From: Burkholderiales bacterium C2
Lineage (GTDB): Bacteria > Pseudomonadota > Gammaproteobacteria > Burkholderiales > Burkholderiaceae_C
Length of the DNA stretch: 64,000 nt
Direction: 5' to 3'
Assembly: GCA_005503085.1 (NCBI GenBank)
Contig: SCOI01000012.1
Span: 62,001-126,000, forward strand
Part shown: positions 8,571 through 18,803 of the stretch, piece by piece
How the letters are laid out: the number at the start of each line of letters is the position of its first letter
Position numbering within the stretch: position 1 is the stretch's first letter
Made by a program: the position numbers and the translations under genes
Notes under the pieces: model-generated
The model's input: the letters and a program-made list of their open reading frames with translations, nothing else
What the model was told of the DNA's origin: nothing
The model's database searches: none

Positions 8571-9878
8571 TCAAAGCAGCGCGGCGACGCCGCGCGAGTA
8601 GGCGATCTCGCCCTGGGTGAAGGCCTCGTGATAGCCCTCGATCTTGCCGAGGTCGTACAGATAGTTGACCATCATGCCGCAGCTTTGCTTCAGCCCCTTG
8701 GCGGCGCGATTGCCCATCGGGTTGAGCCGCTCCAGGCGAGCACCGTTGTCCAGATGGAAGCGCGCCACCGGATCGCCCTGCGCGCCGGTGGTCTGGCCGA
8801 CCAGATAGACCGCAGCCAGACGCTGCAGCGCCTGCTGGGCGGCGCTGTCCAGCTTGGCCAGCGTCTCGGCCTGGCTCAGCTTGGCGAGTTCGCCGCCGCT
8901 GGCCTGCAGCAGCAGTTCGCGGGCCTCGCGGGCACGCTCGAGCTGCGGCTTCTTCAGCTGCTTCAGCGCGCTGAAATCGCTGCTGCGCTGCAGCCAGGCG
9001 GAAAAGCCGGGAATCGGCGACAGCGTGCAGAAGGTCTTCAGCTTCGGGTGCTCGCGCTGCAGATGCTCGGCCACCCGCTTGATCAGGAAATTACCCAGCG
9101 ACACGCCCTTGAGCCCGGGCTCGCAATTGCTGATCGAATAGAACACCGCGACCTTGAACTTGTCCGGCGCCATGGTTTCGGCCTTCTTGTCGATCAGCGG
9201 CGCGATCGCGGCCGGCATCTCCGGCAGCAGCGCCACCTCGACAAAGATCAGCGGCTCGTCCGGCAGCTGCGGATGGAAGAAGGCGAACAAGCGGCGGTCC
9301 GGCTGCAGGCGGCGGCGCAGATCGTCCCAGCCGTCGATCTCATGCACCGCCTCGTGGCGGATGATCTGCTCGAGCAGCTGGGCCGGCGAGTTCCAGTCGA
9401 CCTGGCGCATCTGCAGAAAGCCCGGGTTGAACCAGGAGCCGAACAGATGCAGCAGATCGGACTCGACACTGCGCCATTCCGGATGCCTGGCCAGGCCGCC
9501 GAGCAGATTGCGGCGCAGCCGCACCAGCACGCCGGTGGCGCCGGGCGCGCGGTTCAGGCGGCGGAACAGCTCCTGGCGCGGCGGCTCGCTGACCCGGCTC
9601 AGCGCCAGCAGATGGGCGGCATTGGGTTCGGCGGCATAGGCCTGGGCGGCCAGCAGCACGGCCTGCGGATCGGGGTTGAAGTCCAGGCTCAGCCGCTCGA
9701 ACAGCTCGTCCAGCCCCTCGGGAGGCAGCTTGGCGATCTTGTCGAGCAGCTCACGCGCCTGGCCCAGGCTGTTGGCTTCGCCGCGCTCGGACAGCAGGCG
9801 GCGCGCATCGATCAGCACCTGGCGCTGCTGGCGTCGCAGCCCCCGCAGCGCCGATGCTTGTCTGAGCTCATCCAGCAT
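8571..9878 (-). CDS. Malonyl-CoA decarboxylase
   Basis: 435 aa, the size of bacterial MCD. The N-terminal half is the helical bundle and the C-terminal half has the acetyltransferase-like catalytic fold. Landmarks are HEAVHEIDGWDDLRRRLQ, FFHPQLPDEPLIFVEVALL, SISNCEPGLKGVSLGNFLIK, TLSPIPGFSAWL, RFHLDNGARLERLN and CGMMVNYLYDL; the Ser and His of the last regions match the family catalytic pair. It converts malonyl-CoA to acetyl-CoA and CO2, completing malonate use after MatB. Its first 11 bp overlap the end of the GntR regulator gene, indicating cotranscription. Confidence 0.93.
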   Translation of the reverse strand: MLDELRQASALRGLRRQQRQVLIDARRLLSERGEANSLGQARELLDKIAKLPPEGLDELFERLSLDFNPDPQAVLLAAQAYAAEPNAAHLLALSRVSEPPRQELFRRLNRAPGATGVLVRLRRNLLGGLARHPEWRSVESDLLHLFGSWFNPGFLQMRQVDWNSPAQLLEQIIRHEAVHEIDGWDDLRRRLQPDRRLFAFFHPQLPDEPLIFVEVALLPEMPAAIAPLIDKKAETMAPDKFKVAVFYSISNCEPGLKGVSLGNFLIKRVAEHLQREHPKLKTFCTLSPIPGFSAWLQRSSDFSALKQLKKPQLERAREARELLLQASGGELAKLSQAETLAKLDSAAQQALQRLAAVYLVGQTTGAQGDPVARFHLDNGARLERLNPMGNRAAKGLKQSCGMMVNYLYDLGKIEGYHEAFTQGEIAYSRGVAALL

Positions 9879-10551
9879 GGTTCACCTCGGCACTGTGGTT
9901 CATCGCTTGCAGGGCGCCCAGCTGGGCCAGCAGATGCGCTTGCATCTCGGCCTCGGCGCCGGCCGCGTCGCCGGCCAGCAGCGCGGCCAGCAGGCGGCGG
10001 TGCTCGTCCAGCGAGGCCTGCAGCCGACCCGGCGACTTCAGCTGGCGACCGCGCAGCAGGCGCAGGAACTTGCGCAGATCGCCGGTGGCGCGCTCCAGCC
10101 AGCGGTTCGCCGCCAAGGTCTGCAGCAGGCTGTGAAAGACATGGTTGACGCGGTAATAGCTGTCGATGTCGCCGGCCGCCGCGGCCAGCTCCAGCTGCTC
10201 GTGCAGCTGCTGCAGCTGCAGCAGCTGGGCCGGCGTGGCCTTGCGTGCGGCTTCGAAGGCGCAGCGCCCCTCCAGCATCGCCATCACCGGGAACAGATCG
10301 TTGGCGTCGGCGTCGTGCATCTCGATGACGCGGCAGCCCTGGCGCGGCAGCAGCTCCAGCAGACCTTCGGCCACCAGCACCTTCAGCGCCTCGCGCAGCG
10401 GCGTGCGGCTGATCGCCCACTGCTCGGCCAGCGCCTTCTCGTCGACCAGCGCGCCGGGTGCCAGCTCGCGCTCGAAGATCATCGCCCGCAGGCGCGCCGC
10501 CACCGCATCGTGCATCGAGCTGCCGCGCAGGGGGAGGTCGGGGCTGTTCAT
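9868..10551 (-). CDS. GntR-family (FCD) transcriptional regulator of the malonate operon
   Basis: 227 aa from the ATG at 10551; an upstream in-frame extension runs through the divergent promoter region and is rejected. The N-terminal winged helix includes ALAEQWAISRTPLREALKVLVAEGLLELL. An all-helical FCD ligand domain follows, with VIEMHDADANDLF, the metal-site His region NHVFHSLLQ and a late DEHRRLLAALLAGD. It leads the operon with malonyl-CoA decarboxylase, Bug protein and malonyl-CoA synthetase, the arrangement of MatR, so malonate or malonyl-CoA is the likely effector. It probably also controls its own promoter. Confidence 0.88.
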   Translation of the reverse strand: MNSPDLPLRGSSMHDAVAARLRAMIFERELAPGALVDEKALAEQWAISRTPLREALKVLVAEGLLELLPRQGCRVIEMHDADANDLFPVMAMLEGRCAFEAARKATPAQLLQLQQLHEQLELAAAAGDIDSYYRVNHVFHSLLQTLAANRWLERATGDLRKFLRLLRGRQLKSPGRLQASLDEHRRLLAALLAGDAAGAEAEMQAHLLAQLGALQAMNHSAEVNHAG

Positions 10552-10568
10552 GGGTTGTGGCGAGTTGG

Positions 10569-10584
10569 TGATTACATAATTACA
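10569..10584. promoter_or_regulatory. Candidate operator upstream of the GntR gene
   Basis: An AT-rich island, TGATTACATAATTACA, stands out in the GC-rich gap between the GntR regulator and the divergent sigma-54 activator. It is two near-identical octamers (TGATTACA, TAATTACA) with a central TAATTA palindrome. The 17-nt distance to the GntR start would suit autoregulation. It is assigned by composition and position only. Confidence 0.35.
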
Positions 10585-10700
10585 GCCCTGTGCGGAGCCC
10601 GCATCGGGGTAGACCCGCAGCCGCGCCGACGGCCTTGGCGCGCTGCTACATTGCGCAGGCTGTGGCCGGCCGGCCGCCGTTTCCCGCTGCGCAGACATTC

Positions 10701-12167
<1,467 letters not shown>

Positions 12168-12171
12168 CAAA

Positions 12172-12194
12172 AAGCCGCCAGCCCGGGGCGGCTT
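12172..12194. terminator. GC-rich hairpin after the sigma-54 activator gene
   Basis: AAGCCGCC / GGCGGCTT form an 8-bp stem 5 bp after the stop. On the plus strand no T-tract follows; on the minus strand five T follow. It probably ends or protects the activator transcript, but intrinsic termination in that direction would be weak. Confidence 0.4.
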
Positions 12195-12296
12195 GACCTG
12201 AGATCAGTTGTTTGTGCGCTTCTCGCCCTTGCGCGGCGCCGACGCTTGCCCGCATAGTGGCCGCGCGGTGATCGCGACGATAAGAAGGAGACAGTC

Positions 12297-13832
12297 ATGG
12301 GCAATCTGATGTTGGCCACCCGTTTGCGCCTGGCGGTGCTGGTGGTGGTGCTGGGCTTTGTGGCCCTGGTGCTGCTGCTGACCTACCGGGCCTCCAGCAG
12401 CCTGCTGGGCGTGAAGATGCTGACCACGGTGGATCAGGTCAAGCTGGGCGAGAAGATCGCCCGCGAGCACTATGAGAAGGCCAGGTCCGGCGCGATGCCC
12501 GAGGCCGAGGCCAAAGCCGCCGCAGCGGCGGCCATCGGCAAGATCCGCTACTCGGGCAACGAGTACCTGTGGATCAACGATATGAGCCCGCGCATGGTGA
12601 TGCACCCGATCAACACCAAGCTCGATGGCCAGGACCTGAGCCAGAACAAGGACCCGAACGGCAAGCGCCTGTTCATCGAGTTTGTCGAGGTGGTCAAGGC
12701 CAGCGGCGCCGGCTATGTCGACTATCTGTGGCCCAAGCCCGGCGCCAAGGACCCCGAGCCCAAGCGCAGCTATGTGCTGGGTTTCGCGCCCTGGGGCTGG
12801 GTGATCGGCTCGGGCGTCTATGTCGACGATGTCAAGGCGGTGGCGCGCCAGGACGCGGTGTTCACGCTGGTGCTGGTGCTGCTGGCCGGCGGCCTGGCGC
12901 TGGGCGGGGTGGAGCTGTTCGTGCGCGGCCTGCGCAAGCGCCTGGCCAGCATGCAGGCGCTGATGCATGCGGTGGCCGGTGGCGATCTGCGCGCCGACAT
13001 CCAGCCCGGCCGGCCCGATGAGCTGGGCCTGGTGCTGCGCGAGGTGGTGGCGATGCAAACGCGCCTGACCGAGCTGGTGCGGGCCATCCGCGAAGCCACC
13101 GAGTCGATCGGCCATGCCTCCAGCGAGGTGGCGCTGGGCAGCCAGGATCTGTCCTCGCGCACCGAGCAGGCCGCCTCGAATCTGCAGCAGACGGCGGCCT
13201 CGATGCAGGAGCTGACCCAGCAGGTGCGCCACTCGGCCCAGGCGGCCGACCAGACCAATGCCCTGGCCGACACGGCCGCCGGGCAGGCCCGTGCCGGCGC
13301 GGCGGCGATGCAGGAGGTGGTGCGCACGATGGACGGCATCTCGGACGCCAGCCGCAAGATCACCGACATCATCAGCGTGATCGACGGCGTGGCCTTCCAG
13401 ACCAATATCCTGGCGCTGAACGCTGCCGTCGAGGCGGCCCGGGCCGGCGAGCAGGGGCGGGGCTTCGCGGTGGTCGCGGCCGAGGTGCGCAGCCTGGCGC
13501 AGCGCTCGGCCCAGGCGGCCAAGGAGATCAAGGCCTTGATCACCGATTCGACCGAGCGGGTCTCGGCCGGCAGCCAGCAGGTCAGCCGCGCCGGCGACAC
13601 CATGGGCGACATCCTCGGCGCGGTGCAGCGCGTCACGACCACGGTCAGCGAGATCAGCCAGGCCAGCAGCGGCCAGTCCGAGGGCATTGCACAGATCAAC
13701 CAAGCGGTGGCCCAGCTCGACGACATGACCCAGCAGAACGCCGCCCTGGTCGAGCAGACCGCGGCGGCGGCCGAGTCGCTGAAGCAGCAGGCCCAGCAGC
13801 TGAGCGCGACGGTGGCGGTGTTCAAGATCTAG
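12297..13832 (+). CDS. Methyl-accepting chemotaxis protein with single Cache sensor
   Basis: 511 aa with a strong AAGGAG site. TM1 is about residues 8-30. The periplasmic sensor (about 30-185) has the sCache_2 signature [12 protein letters not shown], followed by [13 protein letters not shown] and [16 protein letters not shown]. Then come TM2 (about 188-208), a HAMP domain and the cytoplasmic coiled-coil hairpin. The tip region [20 protein letters not shown] and the following [19 protein letters not shown] are invariant CheA/CheW contacts. No C-terminal CheR-tethering pentapeptide is seen. Ligands of this sensor class are often small carboxylates. Its place between a sigma-54 activator and an importer operon may mean all three respond to one compound. 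Confidence 0.93.
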   Translation: MGNLMLATRLRLAVLVVVLGFVALVLLLTYRASSSLLGVKMLTTVDQVKLGEKIAREHYEKARSGAMPEAEAKAAAAAAIGKIRYSGNEYLWINDMSPRMVMHPINTKLDGQDLSQNKDPNGKRLFIEFVEVVKASGAGYVDYLWPKPGAKDPEPKRSYVLGFAPWGWVIGSGVYVDDVKAVARQDAVFTLVLVLLAGGLALGGVELFVRGLRKRLASMQALMHAVAGGDLRADIQPGRPDELGLVLREVVAMQTRLTELVRAIREATESIGHASSEVALGSQDLSSRTEQAASNLQQTAASMQELTQQVRHSAQAADQTNALADTAAGQARAGAAAMQEVVRTMDGISDASRKITDIISVIDGVAFQTNILALNAAVEAARAGEQGRGFAVVAAEVRSLAQRSAQAAKEIKALITDSTERVSAGSQQVSRAGDTMGDILGAVQRVTTTVSEISQASSGQSEGIAQINQAVAQLDDMTQQNAALVEQTAAAAESLKQQAQQLSATVAVFKI

Positions 13833-13956
13833 ACACAGGCCGCCGATTGACTGTCTGAATTTCAGGCAGCGCCTGCTTTCCGGACGCGCGTTCGATGCGG
13901 CTGCCCGGCCGAGCGCCGCCCATCGGGGCGCTTGGCCGGTGGTTTCTCGGGGTTTA

Positions 13957-13969
13957 CACCAGTTTGGTG
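13957..13969. promoter_or_regulatory. Inverted repeat upstream of the ABC importer operon
   Basis: CACCA-GTT-TGGTG is a perfect 5-bp inverted repeat, 5 bp before the candidate sigma-54 promoter. It could be an operator. Enhancer sites for sigma-54 activators usually lie further upstream, so a role for the neighbouring activator is uncertain. Confidence 0.25.
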
Positions 13970-13974
13970 CGTTC

Positions 13975-13990
13975 GGGCATGGGATGTGCA
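13975..13990 (+). promoter_or_regulatory. Candidate sigma-54 promoter of the ABC importer operon
   Basis: GGGCATG-GGAT-GTGCA aligns to the -24/-12 consensus TGGCACG-N4-TTGCA with nine of twelve positions matching and the essential GG and GC exactly 10 nt apart. It ends 45 nt before the ATG of the binding-protein gene. A sigma-54 activator gene lies 1.8 kb upstream. A motif of this strength can also occur by chance in GC-rich DNA. Confidence 0.38.
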
Positions 13991-14035
13991 TCTTGATGGG
14001 GCAAGCTCAGCGAGCCACAACAAGGAGACGACCCG

Positions 14036-15256
14036 ATGACCACCCCATCCCTTCCCAGCAAGCGCCTTGTCCTCACCGCCCTGATCGCAGCCCTGGCGGC
14101 CTCCCTCTGGTATGCGCCGGCGCCCGCGCTGGCCCAGGCGGGCAAGGACATCCGCATCGCCCATATCTACAGCAAGACCGGGCCGCTGGAAGCCTATGGC
14201 AAGCAGACCCAGACCGGCTTCATGATGGGCCTGGACTATGCGACCGGCGGCTCGATGGTGGTGGCGGGGCGCAAGCTGGTGGTGATCGAGAAGGACGACC
14301 AGGGCAAGCCCGATGTGGGCAAGAACCTGCTGGCCGCGGCCTATGGCGACGACAAGGCCGATCTGGCCGTGGGCCCGACCTCGTCCGGCGTGGCCCTGGC
14401 CCTGCTGCCGGTGGCCGAGGAGTACAAGAAGATCCTGCTGGTGGAGCCGGCCGTGGCCGACTCGATCACCGGCGACAAGTGGAACAAATACATCTTCCGC
14501 ACCGGCCGCAACTCCAGCCAGGACGCGATCTCGAATGCCGTCGCGCTGGACAAGCCGGGCGTGACGATCGCGACCCTGGCCCAGGACTATGCCTTTGGCC
14601 GTGACGGCGTGAAGGCCTTCAAGGACGCGGTCAAGAAGGCCAAGATCGTTCACGAAGAGTACCTGCCAACGACGACCACCGACTTCACCGCCGGCGCCCA
14701 GCGCCTGATCGACAAGCTCAAGGACCAGCCCGGTCGCAAGGTGATCTTCATCATCTGGGCTGGCGCCGGCAACCCCTTCAAGATCGCCGATCTGGACCTG
14801 AAGCGCCATGGCATCGAGATCGCGACCGGCGGCAACATCATGCCGGCGATGGTCAATTACAAGGCCTTCCCCGGCATGGAAGGCGCGACCTATTACTACT
14901 TCGGCATCCCGAAGAACCCGGCCAATGAGTGGCTGGTGGCCAACCACTACAAGCAGTTCAAGAGCCCGCCGGACTTCTTCACCGCCGGCGGCATGAGCGC
15001 GGCGATCGCGGTGGTCGAGGCGCTGAAGAAGACCGCTGGCGACACCAACACCAACAAGCTGATCAAGACCATGGAGGGCATGAGCTTCGAGACGCCGAAG
15101 GGGAAGATGACTTTCCGCGCGGAAGACCATCAGGCCATGCAGTCCATGTATCACTTCAAGATCAAGGTGGATCCGGCCTTCCCCTGGGGCGTGCCGGAGT
15201 TGATCCGCGAGATCAAGCCCGAGGAAATGCAGGTACCTGTTCGCAACAAGCGTTGA
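14036..15256 (+). CDS. Branched-chain-type ABC importer, periplasmic binding protein
   Basis: 406 aa; the ATG follows AAGGAG. The signal peptide ends at APALA before QAGKDIRIAHIYSKTGPLEAYG. The mature part is a type I periplasmic binding fold: KDDQGKPDVGKNL, the ligand-loop GPTSSGVALALLPVAEEYKK and ATLAQDYAFGRDGVKAFKD are standard for the LivJ/amide-binding group. It opens a six-gene operon with two ATPases, two permeases and a hydrolase. The substrate may be an amino acid, amide, carboxylate or aromatic acid; the sequence does not settle it. Confidence 0.9.
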   Translation: MTTPSLPSKRLVLTALIAALAASLWYAPAPALAQAGKDIRIAHIYSKTGPLEAYGKQTQTGFMMGLDYATGGSMVVAGRKLVVIEKDDQGKPDVGKNLLAAAYGDDKADLAVGPTSSGVALALLPVAEEYKKILLVEPAVADSITGDKWNKYIFRTGRNSSQDAISNAVALDKPGVTIATLAQDYAFGRDGVKAFKDAVKKAKIVHEEYLPTTTTDFTAGAQRLIDKLKDQPGRKVIFIIWAGAGNPFKIADLDLKRHGIEIATGGNIMPAMVNYKAFPGMEGATYYYFGIPKNPANEWLVANHYKQFKSPPDFFTAGGMSAAIAVVEALKKTAGDTNTNKLIKTMEGMSFETPKGKMTFRAEDHQAMQSMYHFKIKVDPAFPWGVPELIREIKPEEMQVPVRNKR

Positions 15257-15263
15257 GTCGTCG

Positions 15264-16007
15264 ATGCTTGAAACCCGTGACCTGACGATTCGCTTCGGCG
15301 GCCATGTGGCGGTCGACCATGTGTCCTGCGCCTTCCGACCCGGCACGCTGACGGCCATCGTCGGGCCCAACGGGGCCGGCAAGACCACCTATTTCAATCT
15401 GATCTCGGGCCAGCTGCGGGCCAGCGAGGGCTCGGTGTCGCTCGACGGGCATGACCTGACCCCGCTGTCGGCGCCGCAGCGCACGCGCCGTGGCCTCGGG
15501 CGGGCTTTTCAGCTGACCCAGCTGTTTCCGAATCTGTCGGTGCTGGAGAACGTGCGGCTGGCGGTGCAGGCGCGGCGCGGCATGGGGCTGAACTTTCTGA
15601 GCGTCTGGCTGAGCCACCGCGAGCTGCTGGACGAGGCGCAGGCCATCGTCGAGCGGGTGCGCCTGGGCGCCCGGGCCGAGGCCCCGGCGGCCAGCCTGCC
15701 GCATGGCGACCAGCGCAAGCTGGAGGTGGCGCTGCTGATCGCGCTGCAGCCCAAGGTCTATATGTTCGACGAGCCGACCGCCGGCATGAGCGTCGACGAG
15801 GTGCCGGTGATCCTGGACCTGATACGCGCGCTGAAGGCGGAAGGGCGCCACACCATCCTGCTGGTCGAGCACAAGATGGACGTGGTGCGCGAGCTGGCCG
15901 ACCGCATCATCGTGCTGCACAACGGCCAGCTGGTGGCCGATGGCGAGCCGGCCGCCGTGATCGCCTCGCCCGTGGTGCAGAACGCCTATCTCGGGGTGGC
16001 GGCATGA
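15264..16007 (+). CDS. Branched-chain-type ABC importer ATPase, LivG class
   Basis: 247 aa. Walker A GPNGAGKTT (about 33-41), the Q-loop FQLTQLFPNLSV, Walker B VYMFDEPTAGMS and the H-loop LLVEHKMDVV are complete. The ABC signature is unusual: LPHGDQRKLE where LivG proteins mostly have LSYGQQRRLE, with Ser, Tyr and Gln replaced. It should bind the cytoplasmic side of the LivHM-type permease pair. Only 7 bp separate it from the binding-protein gene, and its stop overlaps the next start by 4 nt. Confidence 0.92.
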   Translation: MLETRDLTIRFGGHVAVDHVSCAFRPGTLTAIVGPNGAGKTTYFNLISGQLRASEGSVSLDGHDLTPLSAPQRTRRGLGRAFQLTQLFPNLSVLENVRLAVQARRGMGLNFLSVWLSHRELLDEAQAIVERVRLGARAEAPAASLPHGDQRKLEVALLIALQPKVYMFDEPTAGMSVDEVPVILDLIRALKAEGRHTILLVEHKMDVVRELADRIIVLHNGQLVADGEPAAVIASPVVQNAYLGVAA

Positions 16008-16744
16008 GCAAGCCCTTGCTGAGCCTTCAGGGGGTGCATACCCATATCGGCGCCTATCACATCCTGCACGGCGTCGACCTGGCCGTGCCCGAGGGCCAGG
16101 TCACGATGCTTCTGGGTCGCAACGGCGCCGGCAAGACCACGACGCTGCGAACCATCATGGGCCTGTGGAAGGCCAGCCAGGGTCAGGTCTTGTTTGACGG
16201 CCGGCCCATCACCGCCGCGACCACGCCCGAGATCGCGCAGCGCGACATCGCCTATGTGCCCGAGAACATGGGCATCTTCGGCGACCTGACGGTGCGCGAG
16301 AACCTGCTGCTGGCCGCGCGCCGGGCCCGCTCCATCGACGAGCTGGACACGCAGCGCCTGGACTGGCTGTTCGGCCTCTTTCCGGCGCTGAAGACCTTCT
16401 GGCTGCATCCCGCCGGCAAGCTCAGCGGCGGCCAGAAGCAGATGCTGGCCATCGCCCGCGCGATGATAGAGCCGCGCCGCCTGCTGCTGATCGACGAACC
16501 CTCCAAGGGCCTGGCGCCCGCCATCATCCTGAACATGATCGAAGCCTTGCGCGAGTTGAAACGCAGTGGCAGCAGCACGGTGCTGCTGGTCGAGCAGAAC
16601 TTCATGGTGGCCAAGGCCTTGGGCGACCGGGTCGCGGTGATGGACGACGGCCGTGTCGTGCACAGCGGCGCGATGGCCGAGCTGGCCGGCGACGAGGCAC
16701 TGCAGCAGCGTCTCCTGGGCCTGTCGCTGGGAGCGCACCAATGA
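16004..16744 (+). CDS. Branched-chain-type ABC importer ATPase, LivF class
   Basis: 246 aa. Walker A is GRNGAGKTTTLRTIMG, the signature LSGGQKQMLAIARAM, Walker B LLLIDEPSKGLAP and the H-loop VLLVEQNF. YVPENMGIFGDLTVRENL is characteristic of LivF. Start and stop each overlap the neighbouring genes in ATGA, so translation is coupled through the operon. It pairs with the LivG-class subunit to power import. Confidence 0.93.
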   Translation: MSKPLLSLQGVHTHIGAYHILHGVDLAVPEGQVTMLLGRNGAGKTTTLRTIMGLWKASQGQVLFDGRPITAATTPEIAQRDIAYVPENMGIFGDLTVRENLLLAARRARSIDELDTQRLDWLFGLFPALKTFWLHPAGKLSGGQKQMLAIARAMIEPRRLLLIDEPSKGLAPAIILNMIEALRELKRSGSSTVLLVEQNFMVAKALGDRVAVMDDGRVVHSGAMAELAGDEALQQRLLGLSLGAHQ

Positions 16745-17730
16745 TCATCAGCGCCGAACGCAAAAACCTCATGCCGCTGCTGTTGCTGCTAGGCCTGGCC
16801 CTGGTCGCGCTGCCGCTGATCGGCAGCCCCAGCACCTGGGCCACGCTGACCCTGGCCGGCCTGGCGATGGGCTTGATCATCTTCATCATCGCCTCGGGCC
16901 TGACCCTGGTGTTCGGGCTGATGGACGTCTTGAACTTCGGCCATGGCGTCTTCATCGCGCTGGGCGCCTTCATGGCGACCACGATGCTGGGGGCCATGAG
17001 TGGGTTCACCGCCAGCCCCTCGCTGCTGAGCAATCTGATCGCGGTGGCTGCGGCTTGCGCGGTGGGCATGGCGGTGGCCGCGGCGGTCGGCCTGGCCTTC
17101 GAGCGGGTGCTGGTGCGGCCGGTCTACGGCATGCATCTGAAGCAGATCCTGATCACGATGGGCGGCATGATCATCGGCGAGGAGTTGATCAAGATGATCT
17201 GGGGCGCGCAGATGATCGCGCTACCGCTGCCCGAGGGCCTGCGCGGCGCGCTGCTGTTCGGCGATGTGGCGGTCGAGAAGTTCCGCGTGCTGGCCGTGCT
17301 GCTGGGGCTGGCCGTGTTCGCCGGCCTGCTGTGGCTGCTGAACCGCACCAAGCTCGGCCTGCTGATACGCGCGGGCGTGCAGGACCGCGAGATGGTCGAA
17401 AGCCTGGGCTACCGGATCCGCCGGCTCTTTGTCGGCGTCTTCGTCGGCGGCTCGGCGCTGGCCGGCCTGGGCGGCGTGATGTGGGGCCTGTACCAGCAGA
17501 GCGTGACGCCGCAGATCGGCGCCCAGGTCAACACCCTGATCTTCATCGTCATCATCATCGGCGGCCTGGGCTCGACCCTGGGCTGCTTCGTCGGCGCGCT
17601 GCTGGTGGGGCTGATGGCCAACTACACCGGCTTTCTGGCGCCCAAGGTGGCGCTGTTCTCGAATATCGGGCTGATGGTGGCCATCCTGCTTTGGCGGCCC
17701 CAGGGCCTTTATCCGGTCACGAATCGATGA
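16741..17730 (+). CDS. Branched-chain-type ABC importer permease, LivH class
   Basis: 329 aa integral membrane protein with about eight hydrophobic segments. Family blocks seen are GLTLVFGLMDVLNFGHG near residues 52-68 and the cytoplasmic EAA-like loop GLLIRAGVQDREMVESLGYRI. NTLIFIVIIIGGLGSTLG is the conserved penultimate membrane segment. It overlaps livF-like and livM-like genes by 4 nt on either side. It forms half of the transmembrane channel with the next gene product. Confidence 0.92.
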   Translation: MIISAERKNLMPLLLLLGLALVALPLIGSPSTWATLTLAGLAMGLIIFIIASGLTLVFGLMDVLNFGHGVFIALGAFMATTMLGAMSGFTASPSLLSNLIAVAAACAVGMAVAAAVGLAFERVLVRPVYGMHLKQILITMGGMIIGEELIKMIWGAQMIALPLPEGLRGALLFGDVAVEKFRVLAVLLGLAVFAGLLWLLNRTKLGLLIRAGVQDREMVESLGYRIRRLFVGVFVGGSALAGLGGVMWGLYQQSVTPQIGAQVNTLIFIVIIIGGLGSTLGCFVGALLVGLMANYTGFLAPKVALFSNIGLMVAILLWRPQGLYPVTNR

Positions 17731-18803
17731 TGATCAAAGCCCTTCTTTCCCACGACCTGCCGCGCAGCAGGCTGCTGTCGCTGCTGCTGATCGCCACGGT
17801 GCTGGGCCTGGCGCTGACGCCCTTCATCTTCCCGTCGACCCGGGCGCTGAACGTCGCCGCCAAGATCCTGATCTTCATCGTGCTGGTGGCCAGCTACGAC
17901 CTGCTGCTGGGCTATACCGGCATCGTCAGCTTTGCCCACACGATGTTCTTCGGCATCGGCGCCTACGGCATCGCGATCGCCAGCTCGCGGATGGGCCCCG
18001 GCTGGGCCGCGGTGGGGGCAGGTCTTGCCGGTGCGCTGGCGGTCTCGCTCTTGCTGTCCCTGCTGATCGGCCTGTTCAGCCTGCGGGTCAAGGCGATCTT
18101 CTTCGCGATGATCACCTTGGCCGTGGCCTCGGCCTTTCTGACCCTGGCCTCGCAGCTGTCGGACTTCACCGGCGGCGAGGACGGGCTCAGCTTCAAGGTG
18201 CCCGAGGCCCTGCAGCCTGGCACCGAGTATCTGGAGCAGCCGTTTCTCGGCGCGGCCATCGACGGCCGCTTCGCCTCCTACTACCTGCTGTTCTTCGCCA
18301 CCATGGCCCTGGTGCTGCTGATGCTGCGCATCGTCAACTCGCCGTTCGGCCGCGTGCTGCAGGCGATCCGCGAGAACGACTTCCGCGCCGAGGCCATCGG
18401 CTACCGCACCGTGGTCTATCGCACCTGGTCCAACGTGCTGGCCGCGCTGTTCGCGACCCTGGCCGGCGCGCTGCTGGCGCTCTGGCTGCGCTACAACGGG
18501 CCCGACACCTCGCTGTCCTTCGAGATCATGCTGGACATCCTCCTGATCGTCGTGATCGGCGGCATGGGCACGATCTACGGTGCGGTGATAGGCAGCGTGC
18601 TCTTCGTGCTGGCGCAGAACTATCTGCAGGACTTGATGAAGCTGGGCGCCGGGGCGGTCGAGGGCGTGCCGCTGCTGTCGCAGCTGATCGCACCGGATCG
18701 CTGGCTGCTCTGGCTGGGCCTGCTGTTCGTGCTGGCGGTCTATCACTTCCCCAGCGGCATCGTCGGGCGGCTGCGCGCCCGGGCCCAGGAGAACTCGCCA
18801 TGA
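17727..18803 (+). CDS. Branched-chain-type ABC importer permease, LivM class
   Basis: 358 aa from ATG 17727, in an ATGA overlap with the upstream permease gene; the frame is open further upstream but that part is a shadow of livH. Landmarks are YDLLLGYTGIVSFAHTMFFG, the EAA-like loop FGRVLQAIRENDFRAEAIGY, and DILLIVVIGGMGTIYGAVIG. A weakly conserved extension precedes the last membrane segment. It is the partner of the LivH-class subunit in the importer. Confidence 0.92.
   Translation: MMIKALLSHDLPRSRLLSLLLIATVLGLALTPFIFPSTRALNVAAKILIFIVLVASYDLLLGYTGIVSFAHTMFFGIGAYGIAIASSRMGPGWAAVGAGLAGALAVSLLLSLLIGLFSLRVKAIFFAMITLAVASAFLTLASQLSDFTGGEDGLSFKVPEALQPGTEYLEQPFLGAAIDGRFASYYLLFFATMALVLLMLRIVNSPFGRVLQAIRENDFRAEAIGYRTVVYRTWSNVLAALFATLAGALLALWLRYNGPDTSLSFEIMLDILLIVVIGGMGTIYGAVIGSVLFVLAQNYLQDLMKLGAGAVEGVPLLSQLIAPDRWLLWLGLLFVLAVYHFPSGIVGRLRARAQENSP

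Noticed and set aside
3237..8601. Very long open frames on the plus strand (630 and 892 codons) opposite the diguanylate cyclase and malonate genes
   Set aside because: They are antisense to well-supported genes, His/Gln/Ala/Arg-rich without domains, and arise from the strong third-position GC bias.
12276..12283. GACGATAA, close to the flagellar sigma-28 -10 element, before the chemoreceptor
   Set aside because: No TAAA-type -35 at the right distance and it lies only 14 nt before the ATG, next to the ribosome site.
12204..13991. 595-codon minus-strand frame opposite the chemoreceptor
   Set aside because: The translation is His/Gln/Leu repetitive and lies antisense to a fully conserved chemoreceptor.
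16653..17726. In-frame upstream extension of the LivM permease
   Set aside because: It is the out-of-frame reading of livF and livH; the ATGA overlap at 17727 gives a normal LivM start.
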